Of a stretch of 9,379 nt of DNA, positions 1 through 5,982 are shown piece by piece. Numbering within the stretch: the first letter of the stretch is position 1; each line of letters begins with the position of its first letter. Both the position numbers and the translations under genes were made by a program. The DNA comes from Candidatus Dormiibacterota bacterium. GTDB taxonomy: Bacteria > Chloroflexota > Dormibacteria > Aeolococcales > Aeolococcaceae. The stretch lies in the NCBI GenBank assembly GCA_027451645.1, contig DAIDIX010000052.1, positions 1 to 9,379 on the forward strand, given 5' to 3'. Under the pieces are notes generated by a model. The model saw only the letters and a program-made list of their open reading frames with translations, had not been told where the DNA came from and searched no databases.

Positions 1-1093
1 TGTCGGGACGAGTGCTGGCTCCATCATCTCTGCACTCCTCGCAAATGCAGTGTCCCCAACAGAGATTGCCCTGAGCCTTCATGATCCGAGATCCCAGTAC
101 CAGCTACCCTCCCCCTGGGTGCTCTACCAGCCGAACTTCAAGGAGATGCTCCAGCGGTCGCTCCGGCTTCCCCGTGCACTCGGGGAACTCGCGGACATGC
201 TCTTCAAGACCCCGCAGACACTCAACCTCTTCGACCTCCTAGATGCTGTAACGCTCCTTCTTCCCTCAGGCCTCTGCGATCCTGCAGGCCTCATGAACTA
301 CCTCCACACCATCCTCACGTCCCGAACCTATACCGATGACTTCTCCAAGCTCGACTCCGAGCTGTTCGTTGTCACCTGTGCACTTGACACAGAGCAGCGT
401 GTCGTCTTCTCGCGCCACCAGCATGCGCATGTACCCATTAGCCAGGCAGTCACTGCAAGCAGTGCAGTGCCCATGCTCTTCAAGCCAGTACGGATCGATG
501 GCATCGACTATGTGGATGGTGGAACAAAGGGAATCTCTGCCATAGATGTCGCAGTCGACAACGGTGCAAAACTCATCGTTGTCATCAATCCCATCGTTCC
601 AGTCGATGCTGAGGAGGTCCCCCACCCTGAACACAACCATCTCGCCTCAGGCACGAGGCTCGCCTCGCTCGGATTCCGGAGTGTCTACAACCAGGTATTC
701 CGTGGCATGCTGCATGACAGCCTAGTCGACCACATCCAGCTCGTGCGGGAGCGGCATCCCGATGTGGACATCCTCCTCATTGAACCCCGCTCTGATGATG
801 ACAAGATGTTCTTCCATGAGCTCATGTCCTTCTCAGCACGTCTCATGGTCCTCCAGCATGGATATGAGTCTGTCTCGAACGGTCTTTCTGACTCGTGGGA
901 TGCAGTGAGCAAGCTCTTTCCTCGGCATGGCATTCATGTCACCCGCCGGGTCATTGACATGAAGCCCCTCCAGGTGCCTCCTGCAACAGTCGATTCGCCA
1001 CACATCCTGCAGCGCATCCTACGTCAGACTGTCTTTCAGCGAAGAACTCCCCTCCAGATCCTTGAGGATGGGGACATTGATACTGCATCCTGA
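1..1093 (+). CDS. Patatin-like phospholipase (5' end outside window)
   Basis: This is a patatin/RssA-type serine acylhydrolase, expected to cleave acyl esters of phospholipids or related lipids. The reading frame is open from base 2, so the gene starts upstream of the window; 363 codons are visible. The nucleophile elbow G-T-S-A-G lies at bases 5-19, with the serine at 11-13. The second catalytic residue is the Asp of a V-D-G-G motif, codon 515-517, the usual Ser-Asp dyad. Just before it, a stretch reading ASSAVPMLFKPVRIDG (about 455-505) matches the conserved patatin block. The region after the Asp (about 190 residues) contains no second recognisable domain. The GTG at 50 is not a plausible start because the nucleophile lies upstream of it. 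The glycine-rich oxyanion-hole motif should be in the missing part. No transmembrane helix is evident in the visible part. Family assignment is firm; substrate is unknown. Confidence 0.9.
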   Translation, partial: VGTSAGSIISALLANAVSPTEIALSLHDPRSQYQLPSPWVLYQPNFKEMLQRSLRLPRALGELADMLFKTPQTLNLFDLLDAVTLLLPSGLCDPAGLMNYLHTILTSRTYTDDFSKLDSELFVVTCALDTEQRVVFSRHQHAHVPISQAVTASSAVPMLFKPVRIDGIDYVDGGTKGISAIDVAVDNGAKLIVVINPIVPVDAEEVPHPEHNHLASGTRLASLGFRSVYNQVFRGMLHDSLVDHIQLVRERHPDVDILLIEPRSDDDKMFFHELMSFSARLMVLQHGYESVSNGLSDSWDAVSKLFPRHGIHVTRRVIDMKPLQVPPATVDSPHILQRILRQTVFQRRTPLQILEDGDIDTAS

Positions 1094-1107
1094 TCAAACG
1101 GGATGCA
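1084..1107. terminator. Short inverted repeat at the patatin gene end
   Basis: TGCATCC at 1084-1090 and GGATGCA at 1101-1107 can form a 7-bp stem with a 10-nt loop. It spans the stop codon of the patatin gene and sits 8 bp before the stop of the convergent small membrane gene. No T-run follows on either strand, so it is only a weak candidate for a transcription end or an mRNA 3' stabilising hairpin. Confidence 0.3.
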
Positions 1108-1114
1108 CAGCACA

Positions 1115-1378
1115 TCAGATATGACGATACATCCGCACAACGCTCGTCAGGCCAGCTGATGCCACGAATATTCCAATTCCAACTAGCCCGGGAATCCAAG
1201 ACTGAGACCGCTTATGATCCTGCCTGATTCGAACCCGGCTTCCTTCAGCAAATATGCCAATTGTGCCAGTAACGAGCCAGAACAGGAGAAAATAGCCAAT
1301 TCGGTTTGTAAGAGACGCGAAAATTCCAAATGCTGCCATGCACACGCAATATGCGATGGTCGCAAGAATTGACTTCAT
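1115..1378 (-). CDS. Probable small three-helix membrane protein
   Basis: This 87-residue frame starts with ATG at 1378. It has three hydrophobic segments, at about residues 3-21, 27-44 and 62-81, separated by short charged loops (an R/K/D-rich loop around 46-58). That arrangement is typical of a real small integral membrane protein rather than a chance frame. No known domain is recognised. No Shine-Dalgarno sequence precedes the ATG, so it may be leaderless, or the true start may differ. Codons end in A or T more often than in the neighbouring genes (for example ATT, GGA, TTT), which hints at weak expression or a different origin. It converges on the patatin gene with a 21-bp gap. A non-coding interpretation remains possible. 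Confidence 0.45.
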   Translation of the reverse strand: MKSILATIAYCVCMAAFGIFASLTNRIGYFLLFWLVTGTIGIFAEGSRVRIRQDHKRSQSWIPGLVGIGIFVASAGLTSVVRMYRHI

Positions 1379-1647
1379 TCACATGATTGTATTCGCATCC
1401 ACTATTGCGCACACTGCGTGATGATCTATTTCCACGATCCTGGAGAGTGGCAGCTAGCAGCCATGTCCTCCTACCCGTGTTCTTCATTTCCACGATTCTC
1501 GAGCCAGTCCATAACGGATACTAGCAGCAAAGCATCATAGATTAGCCACTCCCCTTTCCGTGACAGCCAATGCAACTTCTGGTAGCATCAGGCACGATGG
1601 TCCATTGGCCATGAAGCAGCACAAGAGAGTTGAAGGAGTTTTCACTC
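1379..1647. promoter_or_regulatory. Intergenic region with spaced repeats upstream of RDD gene
   Basis: This 269-bp gap lies between two divergently oriented genes, so it should carry their promoters. Two near-identical 18-bp copies, ATTTCCACGATcCTgGAG at 1428-1445 and ATTTCCACGATtCTcGAG at 1486-1503, differ at two positions and start 58 bp apart. Between them, at 1448-1463, lies TGGCAGCTAGCAGCCA, a palindrome broken only by one mirrored A/A pair. Such an arrangement could be a regulator binding region. I see no convincing -35/-10 pair. A GAAGGAG Shine-Dalgarno sequence (1632-1638) ends the region, 9 nt before the RDD ATG. Confidence 0.4.
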
Positions 1648-2454
1648 ATGTCGACAAATCCTCCAGGCTGGAACCCGCAGCAGCCCCCTGGACAGGGTGG
1701 CGGATGGCAGCTTCCCCAGCAGCCACAGCAGCCTCCCATGGCTCCTCCACAGCAGCAGCCGCCTATGCAGCAGCAGCCCCCCATGGCTCCTCCTCCACCT
1801 CCCCAGCAACCTTCTGCCCCAGGTGGTAGCTGGCAGCCTCCTCAGGCACCACCTCCCCCAGGGGGTGGTTGGCAACCTCCCCAGGCACCACCTCCACCAG
1901 CAGGAGGCGGCTGGCAGCCTCCCCAGGCACCACCTCCACCCGGCGGTGGTGGCGGATGGCAGCCACCTGCACCAGGCGGGTATGGCATGCAGAGCGGAGG
2001 ATCTGTGTATGGAATCCGAGTTGTGGCCTATATCATTGATGCCATCATCCTTGGCATTGCAGGATTTATTCTGAGTGCTATTTTGGGCGCAATCACTGCA
2101 TCATCAGTGAACTCTTCAACACTGTCTTCCCCTGGTGCAGTGACTGGCATACTCGGTCTCCAGTTCGGCTTTCTCATATCCGACATCGCTATTACCTTGC
2201 TGTATGGCACGCTTCTCATAGGAAGCGCATCTGGCAAGACAGTCGGCATGCGCGTCATGGGACTGCGAGTACAGGATGCGAATACAGGAGCATCCATAGG
2301 CTATGGACGAGCATTCATCCGCTGGCTTGTTTTTGAAGTCCTGTTCATGGCCTGCGTTATTCCTGGTTTGATCAATCTCCTTTCCCCACTCTGGGATCCC
2401 CGTGGACAGACATGGCATGACAAGGCAGCAAACTCTATAGTGGTTCGCGGCTAA
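1648..2454 (+). CDS. RDD-family membrane protein with Pro/Gln-rich N-terminal tail
   Basis: This 268-residue protein has two parts. Residues 1-118 are low complexity: first a Q/P/M-rich stretch, then tandem copies of a unit GGGWQPPQAPPPP (residues about 59-111). Residues 119-268 form an RDD domain. It begins with an R-V-V-A-Y-I-I-D-A segment, where the Arg and Asp of the family name sit in the first helix, continues with a second hydrophobic stretch at about 168-193 and a G-K-T-V-G-M-R-V turn at 196-203, and has a third helix at about 225-246. It ends in the family-typical L-W-D-P-R-G-Q-T-W-H-D-K-A. ATG at 1648 is chosen over the in-frame TTG at 1630 because GAAGGAG (1632-1638) sits 9 nt before it. 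RDD proteins are polytopic inner-membrane proteins of mostly unknown function; some have been linked to ion transport. The tail is probably disordered and cytoplasmic. Function here is unknown. Confidence 0.88.
   Translation: MSTNPPGWNPQQPPGQGGGWQLPQQPQQPPMAPPQQQPPMQQQPPMAPPPPPQQPSAPGGSWQPPQAPPPPGGGWQPPQAPPPPAGGGWQPPQAPPPPGGGGGWQPPAPGGYGMQSGGSVYGIRVVAYIIDAIILGIAGFILSAILGAITASSVNSSTLSSPGAVTGILGLQFGFLISDIAITLLYGTLLIGSASGKTVGMRVMGLRVQDANTGASIGYGRAFIRWLVFEVLFMACVIPGLINLLSPLWDPRGQTWHDKAANSIVVRG
1822..1980 (+). repeat. Tandem coding repeat (WQPPQAPPPP units)
   Basis: Within the RDD gene, three consecutive copies of a 13-14 codon unit encode G-G-(S/G)-W-Q-P-P-Q-A-P-P-P-P, followed by a fourth degenerate copy G-G-G-W-Q-P-P-A-P-G-G. 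The copies differ slightly in nucleotide sequence and in glycine count. This fits unit duplication followed by drift, and copy number could vary between strains. Confidence 0.85.
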
Positions 2455-2470
2455 CCTTTCAGGAAGTCAC

Positions 2471-2508
2471 AAGACTGGGAGCGATGGTAGTCCCATCCTC
2501 CCAGTCTT
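2471..2508 (+). terminator. Long hairpin after RDD gene, no T-run
   Basis: AAGACTGGGAG (2471-2481) pairs perfectly with CTCCCAGTCTT (2498-2508). Inside, GATGG (2483-2487) pairs with CCATC (2493-2497) around a 5-nt loop, with C2482 bulged. The stem is about 16 bp. It begins 17 bp after the RDD stop and ends about 40 bp before the DUF2752 start. The following bases are CGCATATACG, not a T-tract. It may be a non-canonical terminator, a 3'-end stabiliser, or a leader structure of the downstream gene. Confidence 0.55.
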
Positions 2509-2547
2509 CGCATATACGGGGCAGTGGAATGGGGAAAGCAGTACCCT

Positions 2548-2988
2548 ATGCTCATGCATGATGTTGTGTCGCAAGGCGAGCTCCAGTTCCATGAACACCA
2601 TTCGACCCCGCCTGTCATGCTGCGACGAGTGGTCATGCTTCATCGCACAGCCTGGACCGTGCTCTCAGGCACGCTCCTTGTTGGCCTGGTCGGCCTCCAT
2701 CTCACACCAGCCGGTACGGGAATTCCCTGTCCTCTCAGAACGCTGACAGGCATTCCCTGCCCACTCTGTGGCATGACAACAAGCCTTCGTGCCCTTTCAC
2801 GCCTGCAGCTCCGGGAAGTGCTTCTTGCCAATCCGTTCGCTCCGCTGCTCGTTGGAGGCGCACTGTGGGCACTCTTCACGACGCTCGGCTTGCGAAGATC
2901 AGGCCCGTTCAGGATTGCACTCCCGCTGCTGCTCGGACTCGGAGCTGCCTCGTGGATCTTCCAGCTCTTCCGCTTTCACATCCTCTGA
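2548..2988 (+). CDS. DUF2752 membrane protein
   Basis: This 146-residue protein carries the hallmark DUF2752 motif T-G-I-P-C-P-L-C-G-M-T-T-S at residues 67-79, preceded by another Cys-Pro at 61-62. Hydrophobic segments lie at about 33-51, 96-114 and 122-140, so it is a small integral membrane protein. The conserved Cys-Pro-x-Cys-Gly may bind metal or be redox active, but no function is established. Start choice is uncertain. ATG 2548 has a purine-rich GGGGAAAG (2531-2538) 9 nt upstream. A GTG at 2524 would add 8 residues, and ATG 2617 would give a 123-residue protein starting just before the first helix, closer to a typical family length. The gene follows the RDD gene on the same strand with a hairpin between, so the two may be partly co-transcribed. 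Confidence 0.82.
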   Translation: MLMHDVVSQGELQFHEHHSTPPVMLRRVVMLHRTAWTVLSGTLLVGLVGLHLTPAGTGIPCPLRTLTGIPCPLCGMTTSLRALSRLQLREVLLANPFAPLLVGGALWALFTTLGLRRSGPFRIALPLLLGLGAASWIFQLFRFHIL

Positions 2989-3612
2989 TCAGGAAGTGTG
3001 CACGTCACCCAGAGTTGCGAGAATGCTGCTCCGCTGCTCAGGAGTGAGTTCCACTGCCACCTCTGAGCGGGTATTGCAGAACGTAACAGGTCCAGCCAGC
3101 CACGACTCGCGAAGATTCACGGGAAGAGCAATGCGGCATACGACAGGTACAGCACCCTCCATGTCTGGAGCATCACCATCCGCATCGAGGGGAGAAAACG
3201 TGCAGTGAAGATCCAGTGAACCTACTCGCACTGCAAACCATGAGTCGATCTCGTGGAGTGGATGGGATCCCAGATCCCTGGCATAGAGACAGCAGACAAT
3301 CTCATCTCCTGAGGGGACAAGCACGCTTGTTGCCTTGAGCACCTCATCAAGACTGTCCTCCCGGATGCCCGTGTCACTCCTCAGCATCTCCATGAGTGCA
3401 CCTACAACACTCTCCCGCATCTCGAACACTGCAACAATATCCTCGAGATCCACACGGAGATGCTGCTTTCTCGCTGCGATATCCTCGATGTATGTAGTCC
3501 TCACCTGCTCATACTCCTCACGGCTCATGAGGTCGTTTCGGTTCAAGAGATATTCCATGGCTACTATGGTATCCTTCGATCGCCACTCGATGTTGAAAGG
3601 AACACATGACAT
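2989..3612 (-). CDS. Hypothetical protein, 207 residues
   Basis: I recognise no family. The protein is soluble-looking: no signal peptide or transmembrane segment. The N-terminal half is helical and charged (residues about 17-100, with acidic and basic heptad-like stretches). The C-terminal half (about 105-190) looks like alternating beta strands with four cysteines. The start is well supported: ATG at 3612 is preceded on the minus strand by GGGAGGTG, 5 nt away, one of the strongest Shine-Dalgarno sites in the window. A GTG directly before it (3615) would be too close. The start overlaps the divergent dehydrogenase start by 7 bp, and the stop (2989-2991) abuts the DUF2752 stop. An internal ATG at 3558 would avoid the overlap but has no ribosome site. 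The C-terminal region E-L-T-P-E-Q-R is reminiscent of short helical caps only; nothing diagnostic. Confidence 0.7.
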   Translation of the reverse strand: MSCVPFNIEWRSKDTIVAMEYLLNRNDLMSREEYEQVRTTYIEDIAARKQHLRVDLEDIVAVFEMRESVVGALMEMLRSDTGIREDSLDEVLKATSVLVPSGDEIVCCLYARDLGSHPLHEIDSWFAVRVGSLDLHCTFSPLDADGDAPDMEGAVPVVCRIALPVNLRESWLAGPVTFCNTRSEVAVELTPEQRSSILATLGDVHTS

Positions 3613-4784
3613 CACACCACCTCCCTTCCACGGATCTCTACCGCATTGATGAACTCCTCACTGACGAGGAACGGCTTGTCCAGGAGACAGTACGCCGCTT
3701 CGTCAATGACGAGTTTCTTCCTCTCGTCCAGGAACACTTCCAGCATGGAACCTTCCCGGTTGAGCTCATCAAGCCCCTTGGGAAGCTTGGACTTCTCGGA
3801 ATGCATCTCAGTGAATACGGATGTGCAGGCGCATCGGCTGTCGCATACGGCATTGCCTGTGAGGAACTCGAGGCGGGAGATTCCGGACTGCGATCCTTCG
3901 TATCCGTCCAGGGCTCGCTCGCGATGTTTCCCATTGCAACGTATGGCTCGAAGGAGCAGCGGGAACAGTGGCTCCCTGAAATGGCACAGGGCAACATCAT
4001 TGGCTGCTTTGGTCTCACTGAGCCTGATGCAGGAAGCGATCCTGGCTCCATGCAGACGACAGCCCGTAAGGATGGCAGGGACTGGATCCTCAATGGCACG
4101 AAGATGTGGATCACAAATGCAACCATTGCCGATATCGCAGTCGTCTGGGCTCGCACGGAAGACAGTGGCATCAGGGGATTCATTGTCGAGCGGGGAATGC
4201 GGGGACTTTCCACTCCCCCAGTTCCCGAGAAGCTCTCACTCAGGGCATCCTCCACAGGAGCACTCATCATGGACGATCTCCGTATCGGACCAGAATCCGT
4301 CCTCCCGCTCGCTCATGGACTCCGTGCACCCCTGTCCTGCCTCTCCGAGGCACGCTTTGGCATCGCCTGGGGAGTTCTCGGAGCTGCACGGGCATGTCTC
4401 GAATGCGCACGTGAATATGCACTCTCCCGCACAGTCTTTGGCACACCGCTTGCTGCAAAGCAGCTCACCCAGGAAAAGCTTGCAGACATGGCAACCCGTC
4501 TTGTGCAGGGCCGACTTCTTGCACACCGGCTTGGAACACTCAAGGATGACGGTGAAGTTGAACCGTATCAGGTTTCCCTCGCAAAGCGTGCGAACGTACG
4601 GAGTGCCATCGAAATCGCCCGCTCGGCACGCACCATTCTCGGTGCGAATGGAGTGACACTCGAGTACCCTGTGTTCCGGCACATGGTAAACCTCGAATCC
4701 GTCCTCACCTATGAGGGGACTGAAGAAGTCCATACCCTCATTCTCGGAAACACGCTTACCGGAACGAATGCCTTCGGATCATGA
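3606..4784 (+). CDS. gcdH: Acyl-CoA dehydrogenase, glutaryl-CoA dehydrogenase type
   Basis: This is a full-length 392-residue FAD-dependent acyl-CoA dehydrogenase. It resembles glutaryl-CoA dehydrogenase more than other subfamilies. Matching blocks include F-G-L-T-E-P-D-A-G-S-D-P (135-146), W-I-T-N (168-171), I-R-G-F-I-V-E-R-G-M-R-G-L (189-201), S-L-R-A-S (211-215), A-R-F-G-I-A-W-G-V-L-G-A (249-260) and T-Y-E-G-T (368-372). The general base is Glu370. Arg96 and Ser100 correspond to the substrate-carboxylate and acyl-binding residues Arg94 and Ser98 of the human enzyme. The expected reaction is oxidative decarboxylation of glutaryl-CoA to crotonyl-CoA in lysine/tryptophan or benzoyl-CoA breakdown, passing electrons to ETF. 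No ETF, CoA transferase or enoyl-CoA hydratase gene is nearby. A related dicarboxylyl- or monocarboxylyl-CoA substrate is possible. ATG 3606 follows GAAAGGA (3595-3601). The stop overlaps the convergent hydrolase stop. Confidence 0.9.
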   Translation: MTSHHLPSTDLYRIDELLTDEERLVQETVRRFVNDEFLPLVQEHFQHGTFPVELIKPLGKLGLLGMHLSEYGCAGASAVAYGIACEELEAGDSGLRSFVSVQGSLAMFPIATYGSKEQREQWLPEMAQGNIIGCFGLTEPDAGSDPGSMQTTARKDGRDWILNGTKMWITNATIADIAVVWARTEDSGIRGFIVERGMRGLSTPPVPEKLSLRASSTGALIMDDLRIGPESVLPLAHGLRAPLSCLSEARFGIAWGVLGAARACLECAREYALSRTVFGTPLAAKQLTQEKLADMATRLVQGRLLAHRLGTLKDDGEVEPYQVSLAKRANVRSAIEIARSARTILGANGVTLEYPVFRHMVNLESVLTYEGTEEVHTLILGNTLTGTNAFGS

Positions 4785-5792
4785 GGCAGGATCTGTCCTG
4801 AGGGCAGCAACCTCGTCAGGGCCAATCGCATGTCCCTGCTTCCCGACATGCTCCACTGCAGCACTTGCTGGAACGTCATAGCACTCCCAGAGCTTCCCCT
4901 CGAGAGCTGACTCGAAAAAACCTACAACACGCTCCAGATACTGCTGGCGAAACATGAAATACGCCCCAACATGCCCTGTACTCGGGAGCACCCACAGCGA
5001 CTTCGGTTCAAGTGCTGCCTCATAGAGGGCAAAGGCATCCCGTGCGGGAACGACAGTATCTGCCTCCCCGTGGATGACAAAGAGCGGCCGGGGTGCAATA
5101 TGCGAAACGACACGCATGGGACTGAATGTCCTGAGATCCTCGCCAGTGCGGTTCCGGAGGAGCCTCACAACTGGCTGGACGAGTACTGATGTTCCAGGGA
5201 GCCGGAATGATCTCCGTATCCTGAACGCAAGGAGCTGGACTGGGTCCTTGAAGGCACTGTCCGCACAGACTGCAAAGATTTCTGGATCCCGTGCCCCCAC
5301 ACTTATGGATACAGAACCGCCGAGCGAGTAGCCAAGCAGTCCCACAGGAAGGTCTCCGACACGCTCACGGACACTTGCGAGGACTGCAGCAAGATCCCTC
5401 CGCTCAGCTGCACCAAGAGTATGTGGATGTTTCCCGCTCCCAGGTGTTCCACGCCAGCCATACATGACAACATGAAATCCAGCCTTCCTGAGTGCAACTG
5501 CCATGCCCATGACATCCCAGGCACGGCCACGGTACCCTCCACTGATGACAATGACTGCATCACGCTTTCCAGGGAGATACCAGGCAAGAATGGGAACGCC
5601 ATCGGAGGTTGCAGCATGGAGCTGCTCGTACTTCAGTCCGAAGTCCCCTGGTGTTGCAAGGCGCTGGCGGTCCTCCTCCTGGAAGCCACTGCCAAAACTC
5701 CGCATGTAGATTGCTGCACACACCCCAGCAAACGTTGCTCCCAGGGCTGAGGCAACACTACCAATGAGACGCTTGTTCGCCAGCTTTGTCAC
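4779..5792 (-). CDS. Membrane-anchored alpha/beta hydrolase
   Basis: This 337-residue protein has an N-terminal hydrophobic segment (about residues 9-30) that is probably a signal anchor, followed by an alpha/beta-hydrolase domain. The catalytic triad is readable: Ser156 in G-Y-S-L-G-G, Asp245 in H-G-E-A-D-T-V-V-P, and His274 in S-T-G-H-V-G. An oxyanion-region motif S-G-G-Y-R-G (84-89) precedes them. It resembles the serine aminopeptidase/acyl-thioesterase-like hydrolases with a membrane tether (YqkD-like). Esterase or thioesterase activity is likely; substrate is unknown. About 60 residues after the triad His form a C-terminal extension without a known motif. The start codon is GTG at 5792, overlapping the stop of the upstream small membrane protein as GTGA. 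No good ribosome site stands before it, so translational coupling is likely. The stop overlaps the gcdH-type stop in a TCATGA palindrome. Confidence 0.85.
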   Translation of the reverse strand: MTKLANKRLIGSVASALGATFAGVCAAIYMRSFGSGFQEEDRQRLATPGDFGLKYEQLHAATSDGVPILAWYLPGKRDAVIVISGGYRGRAWDVMGMAVALRKAGFHVVMYGWRGTPGSGKHPHTLGAAERRDLAAVLASVRERVGDLPVGLLGYSLGGSVSISVGARDPEIFAVCADSAFKDPVQLLAFRIRRSFRLPGTSVLVQPVVRLLRNRTGEDLRTFSPMRVVSHIAPRPLFVIHGEADTVVPARDAFALYEAALEPKSLWVLPSTGHVGAYFMFRQQYLERVVGFFESALEGKLWECYDVPASAAVEHVGKQGHAIGPDEVAALRTDPAS

Positions 5793-5908
5793 GATGAGAT
5801 CCGCATGAGGATGATGAACACGAGAAGGAGTATCACACTGAGCAGGATGACAGGAATCCAGCTGTCATGAGTCCTTCCATGCTCCTGCGGAGAGTGATCC
5901 TCTTCCAT
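5789..5908 (-). CDS. 39-residue single-helix membrane protein
   Basis: A hydrophilic head rich in His, Glu and Asp (residues 1-16) is followed by one strongly hydrophobic helix, W-I-P-V-I-L-L-S-V to I-I-L-M (about 17-35), and a short R-I-S-S tail. The frame is open further upstream to 6121, but that part overlaps the DUF4234 gene in another frame. ATG 5908 has a CAGGAGC Shine-Dalgarno sequence 8 nt before it, so it is the likely start. The stop overlaps the GTG of the alpha/beta hydrolase (GTGA), implying a two-gene translationally coupled unit. A regulator, partner or membrane tether of the hydrolase is plausible but unproven. A gene this short would often be missed by automated callers. Confidence 0.65.
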   Translation of the reverse strand: MEEDHSPQEHGRTHDSWIPVILLSVILLLVFIILMRISS

Positions 5909-5982
5909 TGTGTCAGCTCCTGTCGTGCTCCTCTCCCGTGTGACCAGTTCGTGACGGCCACATGGGATGCGTATGGGAACTG

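Noticed and set aside
1697..2074. Ser/His/Leu-rich frame overlapping the RDD gene repeats
   Set aside because: It arises from the tandem repeat read in another frame. The in-frame product ends in a proper RDD domain, this one does not.
2706..2775. Near-duplicate T-G-I-P-C-P-L segments in the DUF2752 protein, suspected recent duplication
   Set aside because: A Cys-Pro before the T-G-I-P-C-P-x-C-G motif is normal for this family, so no special duplication is needed.
3638..4270. A 210-codon minus-strand open frame opposite the dehydrogenase
   Set aside because: Antisense shadow with Ser/Pro/Arg-rich sequence, overlapping both the true dehydrogenase and the start region of the minus-strand hypothetical gene.
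3646..4656. A 336-codon open frame on the plus strand inside the dehydrogenase gene
   Set aside because: It is a shadow in another frame. It is rich in Ser, Arg, His and Pro without any domain, while the overlapping frame encodes an intact catalytic acyl-CoA dehydrogenase.
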